Below, in pieces: positions 11,395 through 21,138 of a stretch of 64,000 bases of DNA. Source of the stretch: Comamonas terrae. GTDB lineage: Bacteria; Pseudomonadota; Gammaproteobacteria; Burkholderiales; Burkholderiaceae_C. The stretch is taken from NCBI RefSeq assembly GCF_001544075.1, contig NZ_BCNT01000006.1, positions 62,001 to 126,000 on the forward strand. The letters are read 5' to 3'. Under the pieces are notes generated by a model that worked only from the letters and a program-made list of their open reading frames with translations, made no database searches and was not told where the DNA came from. Every line of letters starts with the position of its first letter. Position 1 is the stretch's first letter. The position numbers and the translations under genes were made by a program.

Positions 11395-12879
11395 TCAATG
11401 TGCAGGACGCACCAGTCCCAGGCGACGGTTGACCTTGTCCAGGTTGGCCTCGTGGGCCCGCAGCATCTCGGCCAAGCCTTCGCGTATGGACGCATCGTCC
11501 ACCATGGGCAGCAGCTCGCGCAGCTTCTTGACCACCCAGCCCTGGCCGCGGTTCAGAAAGGCCAGGCGCTCGTCCAGCTTCTCGAAGGCCATGGCCTTGT
11601 CGTAGAAATCGCCGGTGCGCGAGCTGGGCGTGCCCTGCAGGCTGCGGATGGCGCGCATCAGCATGGCGCACCACTGGACCTCGTCGCGGTGCACGGCCTC
11701 GATCAGTTCGCGCATCTCACCGTCCTGCGCCTGGGCGGCGCTGCGCAGCGTCACGCGCGCGCCGGCGCGTTCGGCCTCCAGCAGCTCGTCCAGCCGCGCG
11801 ATGACGGGCGCATGGCGGTCGCGCTCCACATCGGCCGCATAGCAGACCGGCGAGGCCACTTCCACCGGCTCGCCTTCCAGCAGCCGCCAGTGCCGGGCCG
11901 CCTCGGCCACGATGCGCGACACGCATTCGCCCGCTGGCTCGACCGAGGTGATGCGGTCCACCCCTTTGCCCGCATACAGGGCCATGGCTTCAAAGTTGCC
12001 GGTCATGGAGCGCAGCGGCGAATCGGTGCTGAACAGATAGATGGGCCGCCCCTCTTCCTCGCCGATCACGGTGCGCCCGGCCGCGCAAGGATCGCCGCGC
12101 TCGCAGCGCGTCACGCTGTTGGCCAGCACCCGCACGGCCGCATGCGGCGGCCAGTTGATGTGGAAATCCTCGGTCAGCACCGTGTCCCCCGCACGGGCCT
12201 GCACCACGCGCTGCTTGTGGTAGTCGTGCGCAAAGGACTCCTGCGTGGCCAGCAGGGCCGTGCCCAGCACGGCAGCCTGCGCTCCCTGGGCCAGCACGCG
12301 CGCCACATCGCGCCCGTCGGCCAGGCCGCCCGCCGCCGCCACGGGCACGCCGGCCACCGACAGCACCTGGGGCAGCAGCTGCGCCAGCGGCAGGCGCCCG
12401 CGCACATGGCCGCCGGCTTCCACGCCCTGGGCAATCAATGCCTGGGCTCCCGCCTCCTGCGCCAGCAGCGCCTCGCCCGCCGAGCCGACCTGGTGGACGA
12501 CCACGGTGCCTGCCTCGCGCAGCCGGGCGATCACCGCATGATGCACATCCCAGAACAGCCCCACCACCGGCACCCGCAGCGCAATGCACAGCGCCACCTG
12601 CTCATGCAACAGCTGCGGATCGGTGGCCGCGGGAATCAGGTTCACGCCGAAGGGCCGGTCCGTGCGCCGACGCACGTGCTCCACCTCGGTGCGGATCAGC
12701 GCCAGCGGCTCGCGCACCATGCCCAGAAAGCCGAAGCCACCGGCCTCGGTCACCGCGGCCACCAGTTCCGCGCGCGAAACACCGCCCATGCCCGCCAGCA
12801 GCACGGGATGGCGGCAGCCCAGCAGCTCGCACAGCGCCGTGCGCGGCAAGGGTGAAGCTTGTGGTGAAGATCGGTGCAT
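11395..12879 (-). CDS. Nitronate monooxygenase-like protein with C-terminal four-helix domain
   Basis: Residues 1 to about 345 form an FMN TIM barrel of the nitronate monooxygenase / enoyl-ACP reductase II family. The features are LLAGMGGVSRAELVAAV near the start, QGVEAGGH and AAGGLADGRDVARVLAQGA. Residues about 355-494 are a separate all-helical region of ferritin-like or DUF6306 type, with acidic and histidine positions such as EAVHRDE, LLEAER and RAHEANLDKVN. The whole is 494 residues, against about 320-360 for the usual enzyme. The start at 12879 follows AGGAG. It is divergent from a LysR gene with an operator-like palindrome between them. Confidence 0.82.
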   Translation of the reverse strand: MHRSSPQASPLPRTALCELLGCRHPVLLAGMGGVSRAELVAAVTEAGGFGFLGMVREPLALIRTEVEHVRRRTDRPFGVNLIPAATDPQLLHEQVALCIALRVPVVGLFWDVHHAVIARLREAGTVVVHQVGSAGEALLAQEAGAQALIAQGVEAGGHVRGRLPLAQLLPQVLSVAGVPVAAAGGLADGRDVARVLAQGAQAAVLGTALLATQESFAHDYHKQRVVQARAGDTVLTEDFHINWPPHAAVRVLANSVTRCERGDPCAAGRTVIGEEEGRPIYLFSTDSPLRSMTGNFEAMALYAGKGVDRITSVEPAGECVSRIVAEAARHWRLLEGEPVEVASPVCYAADVERDRHAPVIARLDELLEAERAGARVTLRSAAQAQDGEMRELIEAVHRDEVQWCAMLMRAIRSLQGTPSSRTGDFYDKAMAFEKLDERLAFLNRGQGWVVKKLRELLPMVDDASIREGLAEMLRAHEANLDKVNRRLGLVRPAH

Positions 12880-12953
12880 GGACGGGCTCCTGCGGAAAAA
12901 ACGGAGACAGCCCCATGATGGACCCTCGCTTCAATGCACACAAACAAATTATT

Positions 12954-12967
12954 ATTTGATTTCAAAT
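12954..12967. promoter_or_regulatory. Candidate LysR operator ATTTGA-TT-TCAAAT
   Basis: A perfect 6-bp palindrome with a 2-bp centre lies in an AT-rich stretch between the nitronate monooxygenase gene and the divergent LysR gene, 22 bp before the LysR start. It fits the T-N11-A pattern of LysR sites. It stands out against the GC-rich surroundings. Confidence 0.5.
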
Positions 12968-12988
12968 CATTTTTTTTGCTCTGATTTC

Positions 12989-13915
12989 ATGGACATCGAC
13001 CTGGCCCGCACCTTTCTTGAAATCGCCGACAGCGGCAGCTTCGTGGCGGCCGCCGAGCGCCTGCACCTGACCCAGACCGCCATCAGTGCCCGCGTGCGCA
13101 CGCTGGAGCAGCAGCTGGGGCGGCCGCTGTTCGTGCGCAACAAGGCCGGCGCCCGGCTGACGCCGGCCGGCGAGCGCTTCGTGCGCCATGCCGCCAGCCT
13201 GGTGCAGGGCTGGGAGCGCGCACGCCAGCATGTGGCGCTGCCGCCGGGGCGCGAGCAGGTCATCAGCGTGGGCGGCGAGCCCAGCATCTGGCACCCGCTG
13301 CTGGCCGACTGGCTGGTCTGGATGCACCATGTCTGCCCCGAGGTCGCGCTGCGCGCCGATGTCGATGTGCCGGCCCGGCTGCTGGACCGCGTGGAGGACG
13401 GCTCGCTCGACATGGCCGTGCTCTACAGCCCCCCGCAGCGGCCGCGCCTGGTCTGCGAGCTGCTGCTGGAGGAAAAGCTGGTCATGGTCACCAGCAGCGC
13501 CGACGGCCGGCTCGACCCCGCACGCTATATCCATGTGGACTGGGGCCCGGGCTTTGCGGCCAGCCACCGTGCAGCCTTTCCCGACCTGCCCCATGCGCCG
13601 GTCACCATTTCGCTGGGCCCGCTGGCCCTGACCTATCTGCTGACCGTGGGCGGCGCCGGCTATTTCCGCTCGGGCACGGTGGCGCCCTTCATAGCAAGCG
13701 GCCAGCTGTTCGCCGTTCACCATGCGCCGCAGTTCTCCCATTCGGTCTGCGCGGTCTATGCGGCCGAGCACGACGAGGAAGCACTGTCGCGCGCGCGCCA
13801 GGGGCTGCGCATGATCGCGCGGCAGCAGATGCAGGAACCGCCGGGGCCGATCCCACCGATCACAGCACGGCCTGCCACGGTGCCATCCCGATCCGCCATG
13901 CCGGCCCAGAGCTAG
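12989..13915 (+). CDS. LysR-type transcriptional regulator
   Basis: 308 residues. The N-terminal winged helix-turn-helix starts MDIDLARTFLEIADSGSF and contains AAAERLHLTQTAISARVRTL. The effector domain begins about residue 90. The start at 12989 is the conserved family start; the frame extends upstream without homology. The C-terminus ends in a Pro-rich tail. The divergent layout suggests control of the nitronate monooxygenase fusion gene. Confidence 0.9.
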   Translation: MDIDLARTFLEIADSGSFVAAAERLHLTQTAISARVRTLEQQLGRPLFVRNKAGARLTPAGERFVRHAASLVQGWERARQHVALPPGREQVISVGGEPSIWHPLLADWLVWMHHVCPEVALRADVDVPARLLDRVEDGSLDMAVLYSPPQRPRLVCELLLEEKLVMVTSSADGRLDPARYIHVDWGPGFAASHRAAFPDLPHAPVTISLGPLALTYLLTVGGAGYFRSGTVAPFIASGQLFAVHHAPQFSHSVCAVYAAEHDEEALSRARQGLRMIARQQMQEPPGPIPPITARPATVPSRSAMPAQS

Positions 13916-14120
13916 CACCGTAACAGCCACCTGCCCGCAACACCCCGCAAGCCGACCGCAGCCCGTGCATGGACAATAATGCTCACCCTCTGCCAGCCGC
14001 TGCACTGCCTCCCTGCCAGTGCCCGGCGCGGCCTCGGCCAGCCCGTGCCGCGGGCGATCCGGGCCACAGGGCTGGCGATCCCCGACAAATCCAACTAAGT
14101 GATTGATTTGAGTTTTTGTT

Positions 14121-16775
14121 ATGAGTGATTCCTGGATAAATCAAACACTTAGCGCAGTCCCCCTTGAGCAGCACACGCCCATGATGCAGCAGTATCTGCA
14201 GCTCAAGGCCCAGCATCCCGACACGCTGGTGTTCTACCGCATGGGCGACTTCTACGAGCTGTTCTTCGGCGATGCGGAAAAGGTCACGCGCCTGCTGGAC
14301 ATCACGCTCACCACGCGCGGCCAGACGGCCGGCATGCCGATTCCCATGGCGGGCGTGCCCTTCCATGCGCTGGAGAACTACCTGGGCCGCCTGATCAAGA
14401 TGGGCGAATCCGTGGCGATCTGCGAGCAGGTCGGCGAGATCGGCGTTGGCAAGGGCCCGGTGGAGCGCAAGGTGGTGCGCGTGGTCACGCCCGGCACGCT
14501 GACGGACAGCGAGCTGCTGTCGGACAAGAGCGAAGCCATCTTGCTGGCCCTGCACACGGCGGGACGCCAGCGCGTGGGCCTGGCCTGGATGGCCGTGACG
14601 CAAGGCCGCATCCACATGGCCGAATGCGCGGCCGACGAACTGGGTGCCTGGCTGTCGCGCATCGCGCCCAGCGAGGTGATCTACAGCGCCGGCGTGACCG
14701 AGCGTTTCGAGCAGAGCCTGTTTGCCATCAAGCATGCCGGCTCCATCGCATGCCCGCTGTCGCCCCGCCCGGACTGGCAGTTCGACGCGGGCCTGGGCGA
14801 GCGCAAGCTGCTGGAGCTGCTGGGCGCCGCCAGCCTCAAGGCCTGGGAGGCCGAGGGCCTGGCGCTGGCCCACGCCGCCAGCGCCGCCCTGCTCTCGTAT
14901 GCGGAGCACACGCAGGGGCGCAATCTCACGCACATCCACGCCATTCAAGTCCAGCGCGACGATGAACTGATCGCGCTGCCGCTGGCCACGCGCCGCAATC
15001 TGGAGCTGGTCAAGACGCTGCGCGGCGAGGATTCGCCCACGCTGTTCTCGCTGCTGGACACCTGCATGACGGGCATGGGCAGCCGTTTGCTCAAGACCTG
15101 GTTGCTGGAGCCCGAGCGCAGCCGCAGGAGCGCCATGCAGCGGCTGGAAGCCATTCGCGTGCTGCGCGGCGCGGGCAACGCCGTGGCCGCCCCCTGGCAG
15201 GCGCTGCGCGCCGAGCTCAAGGGCGTGAGCGATGTGGAGCGCATCACGGCCCGCACGGCGCTACGCCAGGTGCGCCCGCGCGAGCTGGTGGGCCTGGGCA
15301 AGACGCTACAGAAAGCGAAGCTGCTGGCGCAGTCCGGACAAGCGCCTGCGGCCTATTTGATGCAAATCTTCACCGATCTGGTGCCGCCCGAAGGCTGCGC
15401 CGAGCTGCTGGCCCAGGCCATCATGGAAGAGCCCGCGGCCCTGGTGCGCGACGGCGGCGTGATCGCCTCGGGCTTCGACGCCGAGCTCGACGAGCTGCGC
15501 GCCATCCAGAACAACTGCGACGAATTCCTGCTGGAGCTGGAAGCCAAGGAAAAACTGCTCACCGGCATTCCGAACCTGCGCGTGCAGTTCAACAAAGTGC
15601 ACGGCTTCTACATCGAGATCACCAACAGCTACAAGGATGCGGTGCCCGAGCGCTACCGCCGCCGCCAGACGCTGAAGAACGCCGAGCGCTACATCACGCC
15701 CGAGCTCAAGGCCTTCGAGGACAAGGCCCTGTCGGCCCAGGAGCGCGCGCTGCAGCGCGAGAAATGGCTGTACGAGCAGGTGCTGGACCAGCTCCAGCCC
15801 CATGTTCCGGCGCTTTCGCGCGTGGCCCAGGCCATTGCCGCGCTCGACGTCCTCTGCACGCTGGCCGAGCGCTCGCTCACGCTGAACTGGGCCGAGCCCG
15901 AGTTCGTGAGCCAGCCCTGCATAGAGATCGAGTCCGGCCGCCACCCCGTGGTGGAGGCGCGCATGGCCGAGACCTCCAGCGGCAGCTTCATCGCCAACCA
16001 CACGCGCATGAACGCCAACACGCGCATGCAGATCATCACCGGCCCGAACATGGGCGGCAAGTCGACCTATATGCGCCAGGTAGCCTTGATCGTGCTGCTG
16101 GCCAGCATGGGCAGCTATGTGCCGGCGGCCAGTTGCCGCCTGGGGCCCATCGATGCCATCCACACCCGCATCGGCGCGGCCGACGACCTGGCCAATGCCC
16201 AGTCCACCTTCATGATGGAGATGACCGAGGCCGCGCAGATCCTGCACGCGGCCACGCCCCACTCCCTGGTGCTGATGGACGAGATCGGCCGCGGCACCAG
16301 CACCTTCGACGGCCTGGCGCTTGCCAGCGGCATTGCCTCTCAGCTGCACGACAAGACCAAGGCCTTCACGCTGTTCGCCACCCACTATTTCGAGCTGACC
16401 GAGCTGCCCGCCCGGGCCAGGGCCGCCGTCAACGTGCACGTGGGCGCGGTCGAAGCCGGGCACGACATCGTGTTCCTGCACGAGATCCAGGCCGGCCCTG
16501 CCAGCCGCAGCTACGGCATCCAGGTGGCCAAGCTGGCCGGCATGCCGGCCGCCGTGCTTCACCATGCGCGCCATGCGCTCGAAGCCCTGGAGGCCAAGGC
16601 CGGCGAGGATGACCTGCAGGTCAATCTGTTCGACGCGCCGGAGCTGGTGGAAGAGACTCCGGCCCACAACCCGCTGGCCCAGGCCCTGGCCGACATCAAC
16701 CCCGACCAGCTTTCCCCGCGCGAGGCGCTGGAGGCGCTGTATCAGCTCAAGAAGCTGAGCGCCAGCGCCGCCTGA
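14121..16775 (+). CDS. mutS: DNA mismatch repair protein MutS
   Basis: Recognises base mismatches and small loops and recruits MutL. The 884-residue length is slightly above E. coli MutS (853). The mismatch-binding Phe-x-Glu is in GDFYELF (F44, E46). Connector, lever and clamp domains follow, then the ATPase with Walker [10 protein letters not shown] (641-649). The Walker B region [16 protein letters not shown] and the [10 protein letters not shown] switch are present. The C-terminal [16 protein letters not shown] is the dimer/tetramer segment. The gene appears monocistronic and converges on the chemoreceptor gene, with only 3 nt between the stops. Confidence 0.97.
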   Translation: MSDSWINQTLSAVPLEQHTPMMQQYLQLKAQHPDTLVFYRMGDFYELFFGDAEKVTRLLDITLTTRGQTAGMPIPMAGVPFHALENYLGRLIKMGESVAICEQVGEIGVGKGPVERKVVRVVTPGTLTDSELLSDKSEAILLALHTAGRQRVGLAWMAVTQGRIHMAECAADELGAWLSRIAPSEVIYSAGVTERFEQSLFAIKHAGSIACPLSPRPDWQFDAGLGERKLLELLGAASLKAWEAEGLALAHAASAALLSYAEHTQGRNLTHIHAIQVQRDDELIALPLATRRNLELVKTLRGEDSPTLFSLLDTCMTGMGSRLLKTWLLEPERSRRSAMQRLEAIRVLRGAGNAVAAPWQALRAELKGVSDVERITARTALRQVRPRELVGLGKTLQKAKLLAQSGQAPAAYLMQIFTDLVPPEGCAELLAQAIMEEPAALVRDGGVIASGFDAELDELRAIQNNCDEFLLELEAKEKLLTGIPNLRVQFNKVHGFYIEITNSYKDAVPERYRRRQTLKNAERYITPELKAFEDKALSAQERALQREKWLYEQVLDQLQPHVPALSRVAQAIAALDVLCTLAERSLTLNWAEPEFVSQPCIEIESGRHPVVEARMAETSSGSFIANHTRMNANTRMQIITGPNMGGKSTYMRQVALIVLLASMGSYVPAASCRLGPIDAIHTRIGAADDLANAQSTFMMEMTEAAQILHAATPHSLVLMDEIGRGTSTFDGLALASGIASQLHDKTKAFTLFATHYFELTELPARARAAVNVHVGAVEAGHDIVFLHEIQAGPASRSYGIQVAKLAGMPAAVLHHARHALEALEAKAGEDDLQVNLFDAPELVEETPAHNPLAQALADINPDQLSPREALEALYQLKKLSASAA

Positions 16776-16778
16776 TCC

Positions 16779-18701
16779 TCAGGCCTCCAGCAGTTTCTGC
16801 CGATGCTGTGAGGACTGGCTCCGCTGGGGCCCTTCGCCCAGCTTGAAGGCCGAGACTTCGCCCATCAGGCGCGCGGCCTGCTCGCGCAGGCTGGCCGCGG
16901 CGGCGGCCGACTGCTCGACCAGCGCGGAGTTCTGCTGCGTGGCGTCGTCCAGGCCGGCCACGGACTGGTTGATCTCGGCAATGCCGCGCCCCTGCGTCTG
17001 CGAGGCATCGCTGATCTCTTCGATGATGCGCGCCACCTTTGCCACGGCATCCAGCAATTCATGCATGGTGGCGCCCGCATGCTCGACCTGCTGCGAGCCG
17101 CTACCCACCTGGGTCACGGAATCGGTGATGAGCTGGCGCACTTCCTTGGCCGCCTCGGCCGAGCGCTGGGCCAGGCTGCGCACCTCGGCCGCCACCACGG
17201 CAAAGCCGCGGCCCTGCTCGCCGGCGCGCGCGGCCTCCACGGCCGCGTTGAGCGCCAGGATATTGGTCTGGAAGGCAATGCCGTCGATCACGCCGATGAT
17301 GTCGGCGATCTTGCGCGACGCATGGTGGATGCCCTCCATGGTCACCACCACCTGCTGGAAGGCCGCGCCACCACGCTCGGCCACGCCGCGCGCCGACTGC
17401 GCCAGCTGCCCCGCGCTGCGCGTGGCCTCGGTATTGGCCTGCACGCTGTCCGTCAGCACCGACAGCGATGCCGCCGTCTGCTGCAGGGCGCTGGCCGCCT
17501 GCTCGGTGCGCTGGCTCAGGTCCTGGTTGCCCTGGGCCACCTCGGAGCTGGCCACGGAAATCGAATCAGCCGCCTGGCGCACCGCGCCCACCATGCGCTC
17601 CAGCGAGGAGACAAAGCGGTTGAAGGCCGCAGCCAGCGCGCCCACCTCGTCATGGCTTTCCACGGGCATGCGCCGGCTCAGGTCGCCATGGCCGTCGGCA
17701 ATCTCTTCGAGCATCCGCGCCGCACGGCCCACGGGCGCCGCAATGGCCCGGCTCACCAGCCAGATCACCAGCAGGCCGATGCCGCCGCCCACCACGCCAG
17801 CCACGGCCGAGGTCAGCGCAATCGTGCGGCGCACGCCGCCCAGCACCTGGGTCTCGGGCAGCTCGGCGATGACATAGACATCGAGTTCGGGCACGTAGGA
17901 GGAAGCGATGATCTGGCGGCCCGAAGGCGCCTCGTACATGGCATGGGCAAAGCGCTCGCGGTTCAGCAGCGCGGCGCTGAGATCGGCACTGAAGCCGGGC
18001 CGGTCCTTGAGCCAGTGCTTGCCGTCCACCAGGGCCGGATCGCGGTGCACGAGGATGCTGCCGTTGCCGCGCACCAGGGAGACCGAGCCGGATTCGCCCA
18101 CCTTGTAGCCACGCACGGCCTGGGCCAGTCCATCCACCGACAGGCCCAGGCCCGCAATGCCCTGCCGGCCCTGGCCCGCATCGAACCTGACATTGATGAA
18201 CAGCATGTAGACGCTGGAGCTCACGTCCTTGTCGATCTCCAGCACCTGCTGCTTGCCGCTGTCCAGCAGGTCGTAGAACCATTGGTCCCCCTCGCCCTTG
18301 GGCGCCAGCCTGCGCACCGGCCCCTGCTCGCCGAAATACCGGCCCGTGGTGCCCGAGACCCAGAACACCGAGGAGGCCCCGGCCTGCTGTTTGACCGCGT
18401 GGGCGTACTGGGCCCAGGCCGCGTTGCCTTCTTCCGGCTCTCCCGCGGCTTCCCAGTCCAATACAAAGCTGTTGCCGGCTATCGACCGGGCTACGGCCAG
18501 CGGCGTGCCGATCTGGCGCAGGATGTCGTTGCGGATCTCGCCCACCACGGCGGGCAGCTCCTGGCCCACCACGCGCTCGCGCAGGCTGGCGCCCGTCAGC
18601 ACAAAGCCCAGCGCCGTGGAAATGCTCACGAACAGCAGCAGGCAGGCCACCATGCTGGCCATGAGCTTGGTCCGTATCGACAGATTGCGAAATGCGTGCA
18701 T
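16779..18701 (-). CDS. Methyl-accepting chemotaxis protein with periplasmic Cache-type sensor
   Basis: 640 residues. Membrane segment 1 spans about 13-36, a periplasmic Cache-like domain 40-290, and membrane segment 2 about 294-317. HAMP (318-370) and the cytoplasmic coiled coil follow. The strongly conserved hairpin tip is at 471-515 ([20 protein letters not shown]). The ligand cannot be predicted. No C-terminal CheR pentapeptide is visible; the end is LLEA. The start at 18701 follows GGAGGAGGG, and the longer upstream frame lacks support. It converges with mutS and is divergent from the Anbu gene. Confidence 0.93.
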   Translation of the reverse strand: MHAFRNLSIRTKLMASMVACLLLFVSISTALGFVLTGASLRERVVGQELPAVVGEIRNDILRQIGTPLAVARSIAGNSFVLDWEAAGEPEEGNAAWAQYAHAVKQQAGASSVFWVSGTTGRYFGEQGPVRRLAPKGEGDQWFYDLLDSGKQQVLEIDKDVSSSVYMLFINVRFDAGQGRQGIAGLGLSVDGLAQAVRGYKVGESGSVSLVRGNGSILVHRDPALVDGKHWLKDRPGFSADLSAALLNRERFAHAMYEAPSGRQIIASSYVPELDVYVIAELPETQVLGGVRRTIALTSAVAGVVGGGIGLLVIWLVSRAIAAPVGRAARMLEEIADGHGDLSRRMPVESHDEVGALAAAFNRFVSSLERMVGAVRQAADSISVASSEVAQGNQDLSQRTEQAASALQQTAASLSVLTDSVQANTEATRSAGQLAQSARGVAERGGAAFQQVVVTMEGIHHASRKIADIIGVIDGIAFQTNILALNAAVEAARAGEQGRGFAVVAAEVRSLAQRSAEAAKEVRQLITDSVTQVGSGSQQVEHAGATMHELLDAVAKVARIIEEISDASQTQGRGIAEINQSVAGLDDATQQNSALVEQSAAAAASLREQAARLMGEVSAFKLGEGPQRSQSSQHRQKLLEA

Positions 18702-18908
18702 GGGCTCCCTCCTCCAACCGACTGTAAGCAAGTGTTCCAACAAGGGGCGGCATCTTCTCACGCCTCCAGGCAGCCTGTCTCAGGGACTTCCTCAGCCTGC
18801 ATCCGGCGCAGGGAACAGACTGGGTAGCGCCGGCAGTTCCAGAGCCGCCGCCGCCAATATTCAAACCCTTCTAGAATCGCGTTGCAGCCAGCGTTTATCG
18901 CTACTCAA

Positions 18909-18945
18909 ATGAAAGCATCAAGCGCTTGCTGCGCCTGGCCTTCAT
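18909..18945. repeat. Half copy of the dispersed palindromic repeat
   Basis: ATCAAGCGCTTGCTGCG and the following bases match one arm of the repeat at 961-998. It lies in the leader of the Anbu gene, between the divergent chemoreceptor and the peptidase. Confidence 0.4.
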
Positions 18946-18973
18946 ACGTTTTTCATTATTGTTGTTATCACCC

Positions 18974-19963
18974 ATGACATACTGCGTCGCCCTCAAGCTC
19001 AACGCCGGTCTCGTGTTCCTGTCCGACTCGCGTACCAATGCGGGGCTGGACCAGATCAGCTGCTATCGCAAGGTCATGATCTACGAGAACCCGGGCGACC
19101 GCTTCATGGTGCTGCAGTCGGCGGGCAACCTGTCCATCACCCAGTCGGTGCGCGAGCTGCTCGAGAGCTTCCAGCTGCAGGACAGCGCCACGGGCGAGGC
19201 CCTGACCATCTGGAATGTGCGCAGCATGTTCGACGCCGCGCGCGTGCTGGGCGCGGCCGTGCGCCATGTGCATGACCGCGAGGCGGCTGCACTGCAGCGC
19301 GCGGGCGTGGACTTCAATGTCTCGCTGATCTTCGGCGGCCAGATCCAGGGCGAAGGCATGCGCCTGTTCCAGGTGTACTCGGCCGGTAATTTCATCGAGG
19401 CCACGAGCGAGACGCCCTATTTCCAGATCGGCGAATCCAAGTACGGCAAGCCTGTGCTCGACCGCGTGATCACCGCCGAAACCCCGCTGGACGAAGCCGC
19501 CAAATGTGCGCTGGTCTCCATGGACAGCACGCTCAAGTCCAATCTCTCGGTAGGCCTGCCGCTGGACCTGATCGTCTACGAGAACAACCGCTTTGCCACC
19601 GACAAGATCGTCTGCCTGGACGAATCCAACCCCTATCTGCGCATGCTGCATGACAGCTGGGGCCAACGCCTGCGCAATGTGTTCGACAGCATCGAGGACC
19701 CGGCCTGGAGCGGCGGCGATACCCAGACACCGATACGCGTGCACAGCGCGCGCGCCCGCCCGCTGACCAAGGTGGGCGCGCCGCCGGCCTCGCCGCGGCA
19801 GGGCGATACCGAGGCCGTCGACCGCCGCGCGGGCGCCCTGCCACCCGCCGCCCTGCGACAGCCCCGCCAGCCCGTGCAGCAGGGCCTGAGCACGGCCCAG
19901 GCCTACCAGCGCCTGCACGACCAGGAAGAGCAGGCGCGCCTGCAGCGCCAGGGTGGGCACTGA
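18974..19963 (+). CDS. Anbu-type proteasome-like peptidase
   Basis: The N-terminal 245 residues match the ancestral beta-subunit (Anbu/BPH) proteasome-type family. The start is MTYCVALKLNAGLVFLSDSR, so removal of Met would expose Thr as the nucleophile. LMDSRT-type and GGQIQGEGMRLFQVYSAGNF segments follow. The last 80 or so residues are a Pro/Arg/Gln-rich tail of low complexity, not part of the fold. The ATG at 18974 is fixed by the Thr requirement. The usual Anbu partners (transglutaminase-like, ATP-grasp and alpha-E proteins) are not adjacent. An alpha/beta hydrolase follows after 46 nt. Confidence 0.85.
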   Translation: MTYCVALKLNAGLVFLSDSRTNAGLDQISCYRKVMIYENPGDRFMVLQSAGNLSITQSVRELLESFQLQDSATGEALTIWNVRSMFDAARVLGAAVRHVHDREAAALQRAGVDFNVSLIFGGQIQGEGMRLFQVYSAGNFIEATSETPYFQIGESKYGKPVLDRVITAETPLDEAAKCALVSMDSTLKSNLSVGLPLDLIVYENNRFATDKIVCLDESNPYLRMLHDSWGQRLRNVFDSIEDPAWSGGDTQTPIRVHSARARPLTKVGAPPASPRQGDTEAVDRRAGALPPAALRQPRQPVQQGLSTAQAYQRLHDQEEQARLQRQGGH

Positions 19964-20009
19964 CCGGCACCGCCGGCCTTCCTGCGCGCTTGCAAAGCCA
20001 TTTCCTGCC

Positions 20010-20891
20010 ATGACCAAGCTCCGTACCCGCACGCCTGCAGACCCTCCTGCATTCCTGCATGGCAAGCCGCTGCCGCTGGTGTTCTCCCATGCCAACAGTT
20101 TTCCGCTGCCCACCTACCGGCTGCTGATCTCACTGCTGCAGCAGCGCGGCATGGAAGTGCGCGGCGTGGAGCGCTTCGGCCACGACCCGCGCTACCCGGT
20201 CAGCAACAACTGGCCCCATCTGGTGGAGCAGCTCCACCAGTTCGTGCGCGCCGAGGTCGAGCGCCTGGGCCAGCCCGTATTCCTGGCCGGCCACTCGCTG
20301 GGCGGGCTGCTCAGCGTGATGACAGCCTCTCGCCACCCCGAGCTGGTGCGCGGCGTGCTCATGCTTGATTCGCCGCTGATCGGCGGCTGGAAGGCCAACG
20401 CGCTGGGCCTGGCCAAGCGCACCCAGCTCGTGGGCTCCATCTCGCCCGGCAAGATCAGCCAGCGCCGCCGCACCACCTGGGCCAGCACGCAGGAGGCGCT
20501 GGAGCACTTCCGCAGCAAGAAGGCCTTTGCCCAATGGCATCCGCAGGTACTGCAGGACTATGTGGAAAACGGCCTGGCCGATGCCGGCGGCAAGCGCACG
20601 CTGCTGTTCACGCGCGAAGTGGAAACCGCCATCTACAACACCCTGCCGAGCAACTTCGCCAGCCAGCTGCGCCGCCACCCGCTGCGCTGCCCGGCCGCCT
20701 TCATCGGCGGGCGTGCCTCGGTGGAGATGCGCCAGGTCGGCATGGAACTGACCGAACGCGTCACGCGCGGGCGCATCATGATGCTGGACGGCGGTCACCT
20801 GTTCCCCATGGAGCGGCCCGAAGCCACGGCCGCGGCAATGGAGGCGGCGCTGCTGAACCTGGCGCAGACGGCTGAGCTGCACAAGGCCTGA
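20010..20891 (+). CDS. Alpha/beta hydrolase
   Basis: 293 residues with the alpha/beta-hydrolase fold. FSHANSFPLPTYRLL forms the oxyanion side. The nucleophile elbow is GHSLGG (94-99, Ser 96). A late histidine in DGGHLFPMERP completes the triad. No signal peptide. The substrate is unknown; relatives act on esters or serve as C-C hydrolases. The start at 20010 begins MTKLRTRTPADPP. It is 46 nt downstream of the Anbu gene and probably on the same transcript. Confidence 0.85.
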   Translation: MTKLRTRTPADPPAFLHGKPLPLVFSHANSFPLPTYRLLISLLQQRGMEVRGVERFGHDPRYPVSNNWPHLVEQLHQFVRAEVERLGQPVFLAGHSLGGLLSVMTASRHPELVRGVLMLDSPLIGGWKANALGLAKRTQLVGSISPGKISQRRRTTWASTQEALEHFRSKKAFAQWHPQVLQDYVENGLADAGGKRTLLFTREVETAIYNTLPSNFASQLRRHPLRCPAAFIGGRASVEMRQVGMELTERVTRGRIMMLDGGHLFPMERPEATAAAMEAALLNLAQTAELHKA

Positions 20892-20908
20892 GCGGCATGC
20901 TGCAAAAA

Positions 20909-20942
20909 GAAGGCGCCCGCTTATTTGCAAGGGCGCTTTCTG
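20909..20942 (+). terminator. Probable intrinsic terminator after the alpha/beta hydrolase gene
   Basis: GAAGGCGCCC pairs with GGGCGCTTTC (one G-U pair) around GCTTATTTGCAA. The T-run is short, so strength is uncertain. The remaining bases to 21138 show no gene. Confidence 0.55.
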
Positions 20943-21138
20943 CAAGGCAGACGCAATGGCGGAGATCGACCCATTGCAGCCCTTCGATTTTTTTGCCGGC
21001 CAGGCCTGCCTTGGGCAATTGCCGTCAACCGTGGCTGTATCGCGGCCTCCTGGCCAGGCTTGCACCGCGATCATCGGGGACCGATGCAGACGACGGCCCA
21101 ACAGCCGATGTCAGCACCAATGCATGCCTTGCCGCACT

